Assembly (NCBI GenBank): GCA_026874595.1
Contig: CM049311.1
Location: forward strand, 50,597,676 to 50,661,675
Length of the DNA stretch: 64,000 nucleotides
Direction: 5' to 3'
Source of the DNA: Sipunculus nudus
Taxonomy: Eukaryota > Annelida > Sipuncula > Golfingiida > Sipunculidae
The notes under the pieces: generated by a model
Told to the model about the DNA's origin: nothing
What the model saw: only the letters and a program-made list of their open reading frames with translations
The model's database searches: none
Part shown: in pieces, positions 23,627-34,657 of the stretch
Layout: every line of letters begins with the position of its first letter
How positions within the stretch are numbered: position 1 is the stretch's first letter
Position numbers and translations under genes: made by a program

Positions 23627-23634
23627 GCTATAAG
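23627..23634 (+). repeat. Target-site duplication, right (GCTATAAG)
   Basis: Exact match to 22015-22022, directly after the terminal CCCTG. Confidence 0.9.
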
Positions 23635-23684
23635 TGCCAGATTTGTTCTTTTTTATATTTTTTTGGCAACTACCTCCATTTTTC

Positions 23685-24050
23685 AATGCTAGCTTGACTA
23701 AGTATATGAACCTCTGCAGTCTATTCTGGTTTCAGACCATGTGACAGGGCGGTATCACATGCTTCCTCTCATTATATATCCTCGTGTTACCTTGGCCAGT
23801 TGCCTACTGCAACTGCGTGCACCCGACTTGAAATCATCCCAGTTGCAGGAGCATACTCCAAAGGAACCCCTAAAAGGTGCAATCATTTTGGGAGCGAAAT
23901 GTGCCCACTGGGTATGATCTTTGGATTAAGCCTGCATATTGCTCACTCTGGGTGAGACCAACCTTGAATATCTCACTGCCTCAGTTGAGATTTGAACTCC
24001 TGATATAATGCTGTCCTCAGCCTTACAGTGCTCTCCCTTGAGGAACAGAT
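23685..24050 (-). repeat. tRNA-derived SINE, family S1, copy 2
   Basis: Diverged copy of 21363-21680 in the same orientation. Minus-strand A-box-like TCCTCAAGGGAGAGCACTG (24044-24026) and B-box-like GGAGTTCAAATCTC (24000-23987). Shared body phrases include tatcacatgcttcctctcat and aaggaacccc. The two copies bracket the hAT-like element but do not form its target duplication. Confidence 0.65.
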
Positions 24051-24167
24051 GCCGGTATGCCAGCATCGATCTTGTTTATACTACAGTGAGAAATGTGTGT
24101 GTCAATAGAGACCCAAGTGTCTGAAAAAGATTTTGAGAATCCCAGACACTTATCTCTGTGTTCCTAA

Positions 24168-24450
24168 AAGCACTGAGACTACATACCTGTACTGCTGAGA
24201 ATACATACCTGTATTGCTGAGACTACATACCAGTACCTGTACCACTGAAACTACATACCTGAAATTTATTACCTGTACCACTGAGACTACATACCAACAC
24301 TGCTGAGACTACATACCTGTACTGCTGAGACTAGATACTTGTACCACTGAGACTACATACCTGTACTGCTGAGACTACATACCTGTAACACTGAGACTAC
24401 ATACATGTACCACTGAGACTTCATACCTGACAGCTGAGACTACATACCAG
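24168..24450 (+). repeat. 22-bp minisatellite
   Basis: About 12 units of ctgagactacatacctgtac with variant bases (accact, actgct, aacact). The spacing is 22 bp for most units, with one longer unit around 24220-24245. Confidence 0.9.
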
Positions 24451-26390
24451 GGGAAAACCAGCTTAAAGAACATGTTGGTTCATATAACAGTTTCTCTGTT
24501 TTGAATATAATTCCAGTACATTCTTGGGTTGACATTGTAAAAGGGAACATTAAACACCAGCACCTGTTGGTTTGACTTGGTGCAAGGCTGAAAACTACAC
24601 ACTTGGGGACCCAGGCTCCATAATCTGCCTTGCAATTGAATATGGTCTTTTGATTCTGCATAGAGGTACAAATAAAAATAGTCATTAAGGATAAGATGTA
24701 GCTTTTAATATTATGTTCATTCTGCTTATTTATCCTTTATCTCTCAGTTTCCATACATGTGGAGTGTCCTGGTTATGTAATATATGATATAAACGCATTT
24801 TATCATGAAGAGAAGAGCAGGAGACTGTCACTGCCACAGCTATATTGCTAAGGCATGAACTCTGGTCACCCATTTTTTAGATGCTGTGATAATTTTTAGG
24901 GCAACACATTATGTCAATATACATGATTTTTAATTATAATTTATTTTTGTTAAAAAGGCGATGTGTATAGGATATAGCCTATATCTTTGAGGGAGTGTGC
25001 AGGTATGTGTGAGGTGGAGTTTAAAATATATGTGTGAGCTATAAGCATAATATCAAAAAGTGATACCTGTGTCTGTGAAAAAATTTGTCTTTGTTTATGA
25101 AATGGCAGAAACAGAAGTAAAATATTGGCAGCACTGAAAATCCCAAGTTCGATGAAGTTTCATGAAATATTAATGAAAGGTCCCCTCAGTTCTTTTTATG
25201 CAGATGAATTAAGTCAAATGGAGCCCAAAAGAATACTCAGTTTCACTGACATTCTTATATCCACTTTGTGATAAGGGACCTTCGACCGAAACAATGCTCT
25301 CTAGTTCACACTTCTACCGATATGGTTGACAAGACAGAGTCAGTCTAGTGCTCACTTGAGCAGGTGGCCGATATTGCCTGCCGCTGGGTGCTGGCGGCGG
25401 ACATGGTGGGTTTGAGGCCGGTGACCGATATCAACAGGAGCCAATATGACCCTCAACCTTGGTAAACAATGTAAATGTAGACCAACTCCTCTTGTAACAC
25501 AGAAAAATAGAAACAAATGAAAGATGTCTTTTGACTTTAGTGTAACTGTTAGGCCTATTTTTAGTTGCCGTTTTTGTGGTAAGCACCCAAATTATTTGTA
25601 CTGATGGTATAATTACAGGTGCCTACTGGATTTACTTGATTTTAAGGATAATGTCAAAAAAAGTGCATATATATGACAAAAAAATATGGTCAACACACAA
25701 TGATAGTGATACAGTGGTATACAGGTGGTTAGGGATGTTTGATCTGGGCTGATTTACAGTGCAGGTCTATTTTAATAACTAGGCAGTGTTAATCTATAGG
25801 GTCCCACAATAGAATCCTTGCACACACATAAACTTTGTGCCTACTGCTCAGGACTCCTTTATCCACAATTGATACATGTAAAGTGTTCATGTGATAGATC
25901 AAACTTACTCCTCTGTACATTAATTTTATCCTATAGCCTTTTCACTTATATCTTAGCCCGTGATAATGTACAGTTTAAGCATTCTTTACATGATTCAACA
26001 TGCTTGTATCTGTCATGATTCCTACCTCTGCTTGTTTACACCACTTAGCTAAGTGCATGTCTTGCCTATGTCATTCACATGTAAATGTTGTGTTGCGCCC
26101 TCAAGGCATTTGTACGCACACAGATCATGGCTATCCCACACATATTTGGTTTATTTCAAGGTTTAGGGTTAACAAATAAACCAGTGACTCCACCTTGACC
26201 GTTGGAAGCGTGAGAAGGAGTACCTATTGTGGCAGGCAGTTAACAAATGGCTGTGGGTTAATTTTTTAAAAGCTTTTGCGACATCCAGGTGCGAAGTGCT
26301 TGGGTGTCGCAACAATTAACCCTCATTTTAACAACTAAGACCAGTTCTCAATAATAGATTTAAATATTTTCACTCGACCCCTGATTTCCA
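24451..26390. other. Unannotated interval
   Basis: No gene, RNA or clear repeat recognised. Open frames of 60-80 codons on both strands lack domains. Confidence 0.5.
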
Positions 26391-26394
26391 ACTC

Positions 26395-26530
26395 ATCTTG
26401 CATGGTGCATTGGTAGCACATATATAGTTATCAATGGGTTGCTGGTTCGAGACCTGGTGAAGAGTTTTCACAATTGCTGTTATGTGTACTAATCAATCAT
26501 GAATTTCTCATTACAGATTAACCACCAGAT
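26395..26530 (+). repeat. tRNA-derived SINE, family S2, plus-strand copy
   Basis: A-box-like TGGTGCATTGGTAGCAC (26404-26420) and a perfect B box GGTTCGAGACC (26444-26454), 40 bp apart. The body continues tgtactaatcaatcatgaat then ttctcattacag, homologous to the minus-strand copy at 26960-27095. The acceptor and anticodon arms do not form a convincing tRNA, so this is a SINE head and not a tRNA gene. Confidence 0.65.
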
Positions 26531-26959
26531 GGAGACACAACAGACAAACAAACAACAGATGAAAAACCACGTAGGCATTTACAAGGCATAGACACCAAGA
26601 ACTTTTTTCTTGAATACGACCATTTCCCGTAAGCACTAATTCCATAGTTGCTCCGCCTATAGATCTATTTGTACAGTAATTCAAAGTTGATATTTAATGT
26701 CAGTACTGGAACAGTCGCTGATCTGTCAGTTAACTGCTTATTGATATATATAGACTATATTATAGTGGAGCGAATTCGAATCACTCACGCACCCCTGGTT
26801 AGCAAACAAGGTTAAGAGGGCGATATAGTTGATGGGGATAGAGAGAAAAAAGGGGTATAGTTTTTTGGGGGTTTTCAGTACATATATAACTACTGTTTAC
26901 TGGCTCCTGTTTCACCCATGATATTTGTTCATGTGACATCTTGAACTTTGCTGCGTGGA

Positions 26960-27095
26960 AGTACCTGGAAGAGATGAAATACATGAATTATTAGTACATT
27001 TGACATGACATGCAAAGGCAGCGTGCTGGATCGGGTCTCGAACCACTGACCGGAGGCATACAAGTCCAATTGCATAACCACTATGCCACACAGAA
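26960..27095 (-). repeat. tRNA-derived SINE, family S2, minus-strand copy
   Basis: On the minus strand an A box TGGCATAGTGGTTATGCA (27088-27071) and a B box GGTTCGAGACC (27044-27034). The body reads tgtactaataattcatgtat then ttcatctcttccag, matching the plus copy. The two copies are inverted and about 0.5 kb apart, so a read-through RNA could fold on itself. Confidence 0.7.
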
Positions 27096-27306
27096 CTCGT
27101 TACAGAACCGGGGAAAACGGGGGTATTTAAACCTTGATTTAAAAATGTGATCAAGTGGTACACTGCGGGGTACTACTTCACCATGAGTCATGATCATGTG
27201 ATCAGCGAATCAACTTCGTACGAACACCAAATCGTTCGCTTAGTGTAACTCGTTGAAATAGGAATCAGGAGAGTAAAAGGTAAAGATGAACGATTGTTTA
27301 CTTTGG

Positions 27307-27525
27307 TAATTAGAATGAATATGAGTAAATATTGGGGGGAGACCCCCCAAACCCCCCCCCCCCCCAGGATATGAAAATCAACATGAGTAAATATAAAAAC
27401 ATGAAGAGTAATTAGAATGAATATGGGTAATTATGGGGGGGGAGACCCCCTAAACCCCCCCAGGATATGACAATCAACATGAGTAATGCTTGGGGGAGAC
27501 CCCCCAACCCCCCCCCCCCTTTGGG
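27307..27525 (+). repeat. ~102-bp tandem repeat with G-run/C-run hairpins
   Basis: taattagaatgaatatg recurs at 27307 and 27409 (102 bp apart) and a third partial unit follows. Each contains a perfect hairpin of the form GGGGGGAGACCCCCC followed by more C (27344, 27436, 27490), with aggatatgaaaatcaacatg between. The G and C runs vary in length. Confidence 0.85.
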
Positions 27526-27529
27526 TCCT

Positions 27530-28935
27530 AGAATTATCTAAAAACATCGTATCTAGATGTGATAAATTCGACTGAGAGTTATGCGAGATTGTGAAGGTGT
27601 GATTTATGCCAAAAGGTGGGGGTTTCCTGATGACGTATTAAAAAAAAAATAGAGGGAATGATATTTTACGCAACACCGTACAGTTGATCATGGCGGACAT
27701 AGAAGGATGTTGATACGGCTACATGGAGATCGTATATAAAAGATGTATTATGTCATAACCTGTGATTGAGTATAGGTAAAAAAATGATATTTGAGTAGTA
27801 TTATAGGCAGTTATATGTTAGAAAGCATCCCTTGTTGTGGGACATGGCATAGTCGGCACTGTATAGGTGCGTGAGTGATTCGACATTCGGGCCATTATGG
27901 TATATAATGTTGAGTATAGTAGTATATATTAGTACTAATACTAAAATTATTGGGTGGTGGTCGTACTGCTGGTTTATGGTCTTGATCAGATTTGTTTGTA
28001 AACATTCATGTGACCCTGACATCATATGGAATGGGCTTGAAAGTCCGTGTGATCTGATATTAACAACAATTCACATGAAACGTTCGGACAGATTTTGTGA
28101 AAACAGCCGGCATCAGTTCTCGGTGGTTCAAGGCCCGCCTTCTGATGTCACTGCACAAAGCCAGACTGGCGCTAGCTGCAACACTGACAGTCGACAGCAT
28201 ACACCGCCTTCATGTTTACATAATTAACACCACATAACACATCATATGACCAATGAATGTCAAGACTGATTTGTTCGCATTCTTACCTTTCCGGTGTCAA
28301 CTAATTCGTACTATCCATTGTCCATATGACAACCAAAAACAGTCAACAAATATGCAGAAATTTCCACTGGTCTACTATTTCCCCCACTCTGACATCGGCG
28401 GCCTTGACCTAGAAAGTTGGTGAGCACACCCCCCTTTCCAGCCAATCGTGTGGAGAGCTGAGTTGATGCTACCTAATAAACCGGGAACGAGCATTCTTGA
28501 TTTCGTGATAGTTGACCTATTTAGAGGAAATCAGCTGATCCGTTTATTTGGCACTTGACATGCCAGAACAAACTGTGTGTGCTGCTGTTAACTTCCGTTA
28601 CGTTAAAAAAAGACGATCCCACAAGGGGACACCATGTTCCTATCTATTGTCCCCATCACATTGAAAACGTCATTATTATAAGAACCCACAGTTCAAGTAA
28701 AACAACACGCTGACTAAACTGTCTATAGGCTTACTTATAATATAACATACATATATGTTAATATAGAACCAATGAATGAGTTGTATTTTATAGGCTGCTC
28801 GATGACAATAGCCCCCGAGTAAATTTGGAGTGAAAATATATATTAGTGTTACAGACAGAAATTTCTTTGTCACAGTGAAGAGATAAATGTTATATCTAAA
28901 TAAGACACAATTCTTTATTTTCCAACATAACCGAT
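27530..28935. other. Unannotated interval, locally GC-richer around 28080-28620
   Basis: Contains ATGGCGGAC at 27690 in a good start context but it stops after seven codons. A 118-codon open frame at 27871-28227 (+) has no recognisable domain. Composition between 28080 and 28620 is less AT-rich than its surroundings. No promoter, exon or RNA could be assigned. Confidence 0.4.
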
Positions 28936-28939
28936 AGAA

Positions 28940-28985
28940 CTTGAAATAATAATAATAATAATAATGATAATAATAATAATAATAT
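28940..28985 (+). repeat. (AAT)n microsatellite
   Basis: About 14 AAT units with one GAT interruption. It gives the Y-rich run in a minus-strand open frame, which is not a gene. Confidence 0.95.
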
Positions 28986-29875
28986 AAAAATACATTTCTA
29001 AGAAGAAACAAATGTTTAATGAATATATGTGTTTTTGACTCCTAAAATAACGTTACTTGAAAAATTACTGTTTATATCATTCTCACGGAAGCCAAATGGC
29101 GTGTTAATTTCTTAAATTTAAAATATTAACATTCTGAGTGAGTAAAGAAATGATTTATTATCAAAATAGCCTAAAATTATTTTATAAACATTATATAAAG
29201 AGTATAGATTACATAATATGAAACGTATCTAATTACTTTCCCTTTTTTAAGATATACTTATGCGCAGTGTAAACGTTCTAAATCTCTAACAAAGGCTGAT
29301 AAGCCAGCTGCAGGTAAGGGTTGTAGGTAATTACAGATCTTTCTTGAACGGTTTAATCAAAGCATAGAAATTCATCATATCCATCATCATATCATATCAT
29401 ATTAGGGGTCGTAATAATGTCTTTCCGGCTGTCTCAGTGGACCGAAAGGCATTTTTCAATGTGTATCAATCCAATTGAAAGGTGAACATCTAGATGTTTT
29501 TCCACGTTAGTGGCAAATAAGTAGTAATAAACATGACACAAATACATTATATTTTACAGATGGTCATCCACCGACTCCCTATATTTTCTATATTTTTCTT
29601 TAAAGAAAAAAGGTCTATAATTTCTTATACATTCCGGCATATAGTGGACCTCATCTCCTATTTATTTTCCTGTTTATTGCCCAGCACAATCGTGTTTCTG
29701 ATATTACAGTGTTATTATTAAGAAAACATTCAGTTCTTTTTGCAAGCAAGTGTGCAAATAGGATGGCATGTTAGATGGCAGAATCAAGTTTACATTGACT
29801 GAAAGTTTGGTATGATGGTAGGATACATTTTTAGAGGAAAGGCAATTTTTCCGGCGAGAAGCAAACCAGTTTTAA
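28986..29875. other. Unannotated interval
   Basis: AT-rich; a short catcatatcatatcatatta simple stretch lies near 29380. Nothing else recognised. Confidence 0.5.
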
Positions 29876-29876
29876 T

Positions 29877-30548
29877 AAGATAAGATATAAGATAACATTT
29901 ATTAGCCTTCAGTTCCAGGAATTTGTCGTTGACTTGCAATTCATTACATAAAAATAAATAAAAAGATAGATAGATACATTAAAATACATAAAAAATAACA
30001 CATAAAATCTTGACTATGCATTTAAAAATAAGCATGTTAAAATGATCAAACAGATAATTCTGCAGGTAAAACACATAATTCAAAACATTAAATATCTAAG
30101 AGAGTTGCGAGTTAAAAAGTTTAATGCTGTATGGCACGAGAGACTTTTAAAACGAGTTGTTCTGCAGAATATCGTATCTAGGCGTTTACCTGAAGGTATA
30201 AAACGGAACTCTGAATGTAGGGGATGTGTTGTGTCATTCATGACCTTTGATATAAAGGCCATTGTTTTAGTTTCACAGATTTCCTGGTGTGTGGCAAGAG
30301 AAGTACTAGTTATTCTACAACTTCTCTTCCTGGTTTTATTCAACTGTTTCTTTAACTTATCAGATATATTTGTAAACCAGCATTCCATTTAATAAGTCAG
30401 GACACTGGAAATTACTGAATTATAAAACTTGGTAATTATGGTTTTGTCAATATTTAGCTTTCTTAGATAATATAGGTAATATAATCTTTTGTTTGCTTTC
30501 TTGGATTGATTCAACACATGTTCTTCCCGATTTAGATTTCTGTCTGAT
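29877..30548 (-). pseudogene. 5'-truncated copy of the jockey-superfamily LINE at 34516-37781
   Basis: The reverse complement matches 37088-37781 at high identity, with the same 3' end (ctggaactgaaggctaataa followed by a TTATC-rich tail). It encodes the C-terminal part of the ORF: LNREEHVLNQSKKANKRLYY, then the ECWFTNISDKLKKQLNKTRK-type segment, ending near the FRFIPSGKRLDTIF phrase. The break in the full copy at 37115 is absent here: this copy has two extra bases and stays in frame. It is a dead-on-arrival insertion. A plus-strand 116-codon frame across it is antisense shadow. Confidence 0.9.
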
Positions 30549-31095
30549 TAATGCCTTTCCGTTTGAAAGGTGATAATTTTAAAGAACTACGATCCCTGCA
30601 TATCCTTTCATATCATATCCTTTGAGTGACGAGAGTAGAAAATTTTGTCAAACTGTGAGAAGAACAATGTAAATTAGTATTTTGCAATGGAGAGTATATT
30701 AATGACGACATAAACGAATTATTCACTATTTATGTAATGCATTCCCAGGAGATGGAGGTGACTCAGGATGGAATTCTCATATTAGTCGCGAAGCTTTCAG
30801 CTGACCGAGCCTCAGGTGAAGACTGTAAGATATAACTGTAACTATAAGTGGACTGACCCATTAATAGGTTACCCCTATGGTAAAGTAGGCTGTCGTAGGG
30901 CAAGGTGCCAAAGCGTCATTTATTCTATTGTGTCTATTAACGACCCAGACGAGCCCACGTCCCGGGTGGCACTTGGGTATGTCACTTTGACGTGTTAATC
31001 GGTAAAACATTAATCAACATAAGAGAAAATCTTTAAGTACCCGCCGCGATTTTTATCGCTCCCTAACTATCACGGTTAACCATTAGACTGGCAGC
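30549..31095. other. Unannotated interval
   Basis: A 60-codon frame at 30816-30998 (+) has no recognised domain. No RNA or repeat found. Confidence 0.45.
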
Positions 31096-31097
31096 AT

Positions 31098-31556
31098 ATG
31101 TTTTGGCTGGGTAATAACAACCATTCTAAATTTGGACAGACCTCTCGGCCATTTGATAATTTTAAACTTAAATTGCTGTGTTGTTCTATATCATCTATGG
31201 GGAAAATCCTTCAGGACAGCCTGACTGGAGAACATAACAAACATCGAATTGTTCATGCTTTGTATATACTACTCATAATCAGTTCGGCTTTAAGGAAGCG
31301 CTGTGTATATACATGTAATGTAATGTTTCAGTTATTATATCAATATGGGTTCTTCCAATATGTTTGTACTCTTGACGCTGCGGCGTTTAACAAGCTTCTA
31401 TGACGTACCATTCCCATATTTATTTCTAGACTGCTATTTATTTGGTATTTTAATACAGATATGTACACCGATCCCGAAATGTTCAACGTCAAAAAAGGAG
31501 TGAGACCAGGTAGGATACTTTCGCCTTTGTTATTCAATATATATATATGCGGGAGT
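31098..31556 (+). pseudogene. Degraded LINE reverse transcriptase fragment
   Basis: Read in one frame with a single TGA at 31401-31403. Recognisable pieces are SISSMGKIL (31182), a diverged motif A YVCTLDAAAFNKLL (31358, the family's LDASKAFDK with the catalytic Asp lost and residues missing), FISRLLFIWYFNTDM and KKGVRPGRILSPLLFNIYI (motif B, 31490-31546). A second frame holds NQFGFKEA at about 31280, showing a frameshift upstream. The fragment stops before the YADD motif. It is a different LINE type from both the 14.2 kb and 34.5 kb elements, because its motif B is NGVRQGG-like. The clade cannot be settled by eye. Confidence 0.75.
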
Positions 31557-31900
31557 TAAGTTTTGATTTCAATAATAAAGTCATTGTATGCTGTATAAGT
31601 AATGTAAAATATAATCATTGAATGTAAACGGATGCAGTGGTCCTGTTTTCTCCCTCTATCAAGGGGCTACAGGGATTGGTTTATGTCTATTAATGTTATG
31701 AATATGTCCCATTGTTAAATATATCGCCTTTAACAAAATACTCCAAACAGTATGTATGTATGTTCTTTCAAACAAAAAAAATATGGAGGGATATTTCGTT
31801 AACATCTTTTGTCAAACAAATTCCTTACCTGGATCATGAAATACCTGATGACTTGTTTAGTGTTTACAACATGGAAATAAATAAATATTAATTTTGTAAA
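31557..31900. other. Unannotated interval
   Basis: AT-rich, nothing recognised. Confidence 0.5.
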
Positions 31901-31907
31901 GCTAATA

Positions 31908-32120
31908 CAGGGGGGATCCAGGATTAAGGAAAAGGGGAGGTCAAACCCAGGGGGACCGATGAAAACCCTTAAAAAAGGGTCCCCAGGTCTGGAAAAGGGG
32001 GGGGGGGGGTCCAGGCCGTAAAATTTTGTCTGGAGCCCTTATAAAAAGTTGTTTCTGATGAAAAAGGGGGGCGGGGGGTCCGGACCCCCTGGACCCCCCC
32101 CCCCCCGATATCCGCTTCTG
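31908..32120. mobile_element. G/C-tract foldback MITE, copy 1 (213 bp)
   Basis: Begins caggggggatccaggatta and ends tatccgcttctg, flanked by taata on both sides (31903-31907, 32121-32125). The interior consists of G runs then C runs (ggggtccggaccccctggac), giving strong self-complementarity. A related element at 52461-52568 has the same two end types in the opposite order. No protein. Superfamily unknown. Confidence 0.65.
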
Positions 32121-32582
32121 TAATACATTTATCTTTAAATTCTCCTTTTGATCAGAAAATATAGGGGTGTTTATATTTCAAATGTACTTTGAAACAATGT
32201 TTTGCTGTATATTGCCTGTGGTGTCGCTCAAAGCACAGTATACCTGCATGTGACTGGCTTGGAGTATAGCATACAATAATGCCCTTTTGGATTTTTCTGT
32301 TTCTGTCAAAATGGTGTAGTGTATGTTTGTAACCACGAGAGCCACTTCCTTCGCGCCTTTGTTAAGAAAAGCTCGACATTCGTTGATAACAAAATAATAT
32401 GCCAGTATCCTATGTAATTTTGAAAATATTAGGCAAATCAAACCTATATATAAACTGAATTTGTCATTACCATCCACTTAACTTAATATACAATGCTATA
32501 ATCACATGTTGTTGACACATTATCTTCATCTTCATTTAGTAAACGTCTCTTGACTATTGCACTATTTTTCTGCACCACTTTC

Positions 32583-32585
<3 letters not shown>
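32121..32585. other. Unannotated interval
   Basis: A 99-codon minus-strand frame (32178-32477) shows no recognisable domain. Nothing else seen. Confidence 0.45.
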
Positions 32586-32587
<2 letters not shown>

Positions 32588-32624
<37 letters not shown>

Positions 32625-32660
32625 TATTATTATCATTATTATATTATTATTAATATTTTT
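32588..32660 (+). repeat. (TA)n and (ATT)n microsatellites
   Basis: About 17 TA units followed by interrupted ATT/TTA units. Confidence 0.95.
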
Positions 32661-32809
32661 ATTACATTTTCCCAAATAGATCTTTGAAAATGGAAAGCTT
32701 TTTCTCTGACGGTCTCTATGAAATATTGATATGGACAAAAATGTAGTTTGCCCAAATACTGAGTATTTTTTCAGTTTCATTTCCGCTGGATCTTACTTAT
32801 TATCCCCGG

Positions 32810-33300
32810 GTAACGAAGTTACGACAGAGATATAGTAATGCCTCCGTTCGTGCGTCCTTCTGTCCCTCAGGAATTGGTTTGTCGATCGATTTTTTTTAAA
32901 CGAAATCGTTTTACCAAACCCTTCATCTTGCATATATGGCACACCCACCGATTGATGAAGACCCCTTTCGACTTTTTAGGTCACGGGGTCAAAGGTCACG
33001 GCCACAGGGCCAACTTCTTGAAAAAAATTGTGGACACATTTTAGGCCAAACCGTTTGACCAACACCTGTCAGTGTCATCTTACTCATATGGCTCATCCAC
33101 CCATGGATGAAGAACATTTTTTACTTTTAGGTTACAGGAGCAATGGTCAAGGCCAAGAGAGCTGCCATCCTCATTTTCACATTGTGTAATACACCAATTC
33201 AAATTATGCCCCGTGGGGATGCTCCGCTTAGCTCCCTTACTAATATTACAGAGACTGTCGTCCTGATACCTTTGAAGGTGCCGCAGATTTCTCATAGTTC
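32810..33300 (+). repeat. Family F: two ~150-bp units with DR1-like site
   Basis: tcatcttgcatatatggc (32923) followed by caccgattgatgaaga recurs as tcatcttactcatatggc (33074) with caccCatggatgaaga, about 150 bp apart. Unit 1 carries GGGTCAAAGGTCA at 32986-32998. A unit length near 150 bp is like the core repeats of bivalve pearl-type elements, but I cannot confirm the family. Confidence 0.55.
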
Positions 33301-33555
33301 ATGGCCTATCTTAGCAATCAAGGTGTCTACACCCATGTTTTCATGGTCAAAAATTTTGACGTACAGTTTCAAATAACATATTATGAAATTTTGAATATGC
33401 AAATATGTCCACGGTATTATTGTCGTTTCTATTTTTGCTCATATTTCTCAACTATCTGCTATCTGATCCAAGGCCAGTTTGTCATCATTTTCTGTTTCAC
33501 TCGCAACCAAATGGAGATGTGCGGATACTCTGCTGAGACCAACCAACAAACTTAA

Positions 33556-34515
33556 TGCACCATTGTTTCATTAAGATCTGCACCGATTTTGTTCTTACTG
33601 CACCATTGTTTCATTAAGATCTGCACCGATTATGTTCTTACTGCACCATTGTTTCATTAAGATCTGCACCGATTATATTCTTACTGCACCATTGTTTCAT
33701 TAAGATCTGCACCGATTATGTTCTTACTGCACCACTGTTTCATTAAGATCTGCACCGATTATGTTCTCACTGCACCATTGTTTCATTAAGATCTGCACCG
33801 ACTATGTTCTTACTGCACAGTTGTTTATATTAAGATCTGCACCGATTATGTTCTCACTGCACCATTGTTTCATTAAGATATGCACCGATTATATTCTTAC
33901 TGCACAGTTGTTTATATTAAGATCTGCACCGATTATGTTCTTACTGCACCATTGTTTCATAAAGATCTGCACCAATTATGTTCTTACTGCACCATTGTTT
34001 CATTAAGATCTGCACCGATTATGTTCTAACTGCACCATTGTTTCATTAAGATCTGCACCGATTATGTTCTTACTGCACCATTGTTTCATTAAGATCTGCA
34101 CCGATTATGTTCTTACTGCACCACTGTTTCATTAAGATCTGCACCGATTATGTTCTTACTGCACCATTGTTTTATTAAGATCTGCACCGATTATATTCTT
34201 ACTGCACCATTGTTGCATTAAGATCTGCACCGATTATATTCTTACTGCACAGTTGTTTATATTAAGATCTGCACCGATTATATTCTTACTGCACCATTGT
34301 TTCATTAAGATCTGCACCGATTATGTTCTTACTGCACCATTGTTTCATTAAGATCTGCACCGATTATGTTCTTACTGCACCATTGTTTCATTAAGATCTG
34401 CACCGATTAGTATTCTTACTGCACCATTGTTTCATTAAGATCTGCACCGATTATGTTCTTACTGCACCATTGTTTCATTAAGATCTGCACCGATTATGTT
34501 CTTACTGCACCATTG
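33556..34515 (+). repeat. 43/44-bp satellite array, left block
   Basis: About 22 monomers of gcaccattgtttcattaaga followed by tctgcaccgattatgttctt and act (type A, 43 bp), with three type B monomers beginning gcacagttgtttatattaag (44 bp). The array starts abruptly after aaacttaat and is cut at 34515 by the LINE. The left block is dominated by type A, unlike the right block where A and B alternate. Every monomer carries AGATCT unless mutated. Confidence 0.95.
34511..34515 (+). repeat. Putative LINE target-site duplication, left (CATTG)
   Basis: Matches 37782-37786. It is short and lies in repeated satellite sequence, so the exact length is uncertain. Confidence 0.55.
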
Positions 34516-34657
34516 GCGCTGCACAGCGGCGACGTCGACTTTGCAATTTGAATTGTTTATATTTTTTATATTTTATATATGTCGGGCATTATACAAGACG
34601 AAGCACACCAATTCAGCTTAAAAGATGGATCTTTCAAAGTATGTACTTTGAGTCTGT

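Noticed and set aside
26395-27095. Genuine tRNA genes at the two perfect B boxes
   Set aside because: Acceptor and anticodon stems do not form a convincing cloverleaf, and SINE body sequence is shared downstream of both.
27690-27713. ATGGCGGAC start codon in a good context as a first coding exon
   Set aside because: The frame stops after seven codons and no convincing splice donor lies before the stop.
27871-28227. 118-codon plus-strand open frame as a small gene
   Set aside because: No domain, no splice or polyadenylation support, and overlapping open frames on the other strand.
30042-30392. 116-codon plus-strand frame as a gene
   Set aside because: It is the antisense of the LINE C-terminal coding region on the minus strand.
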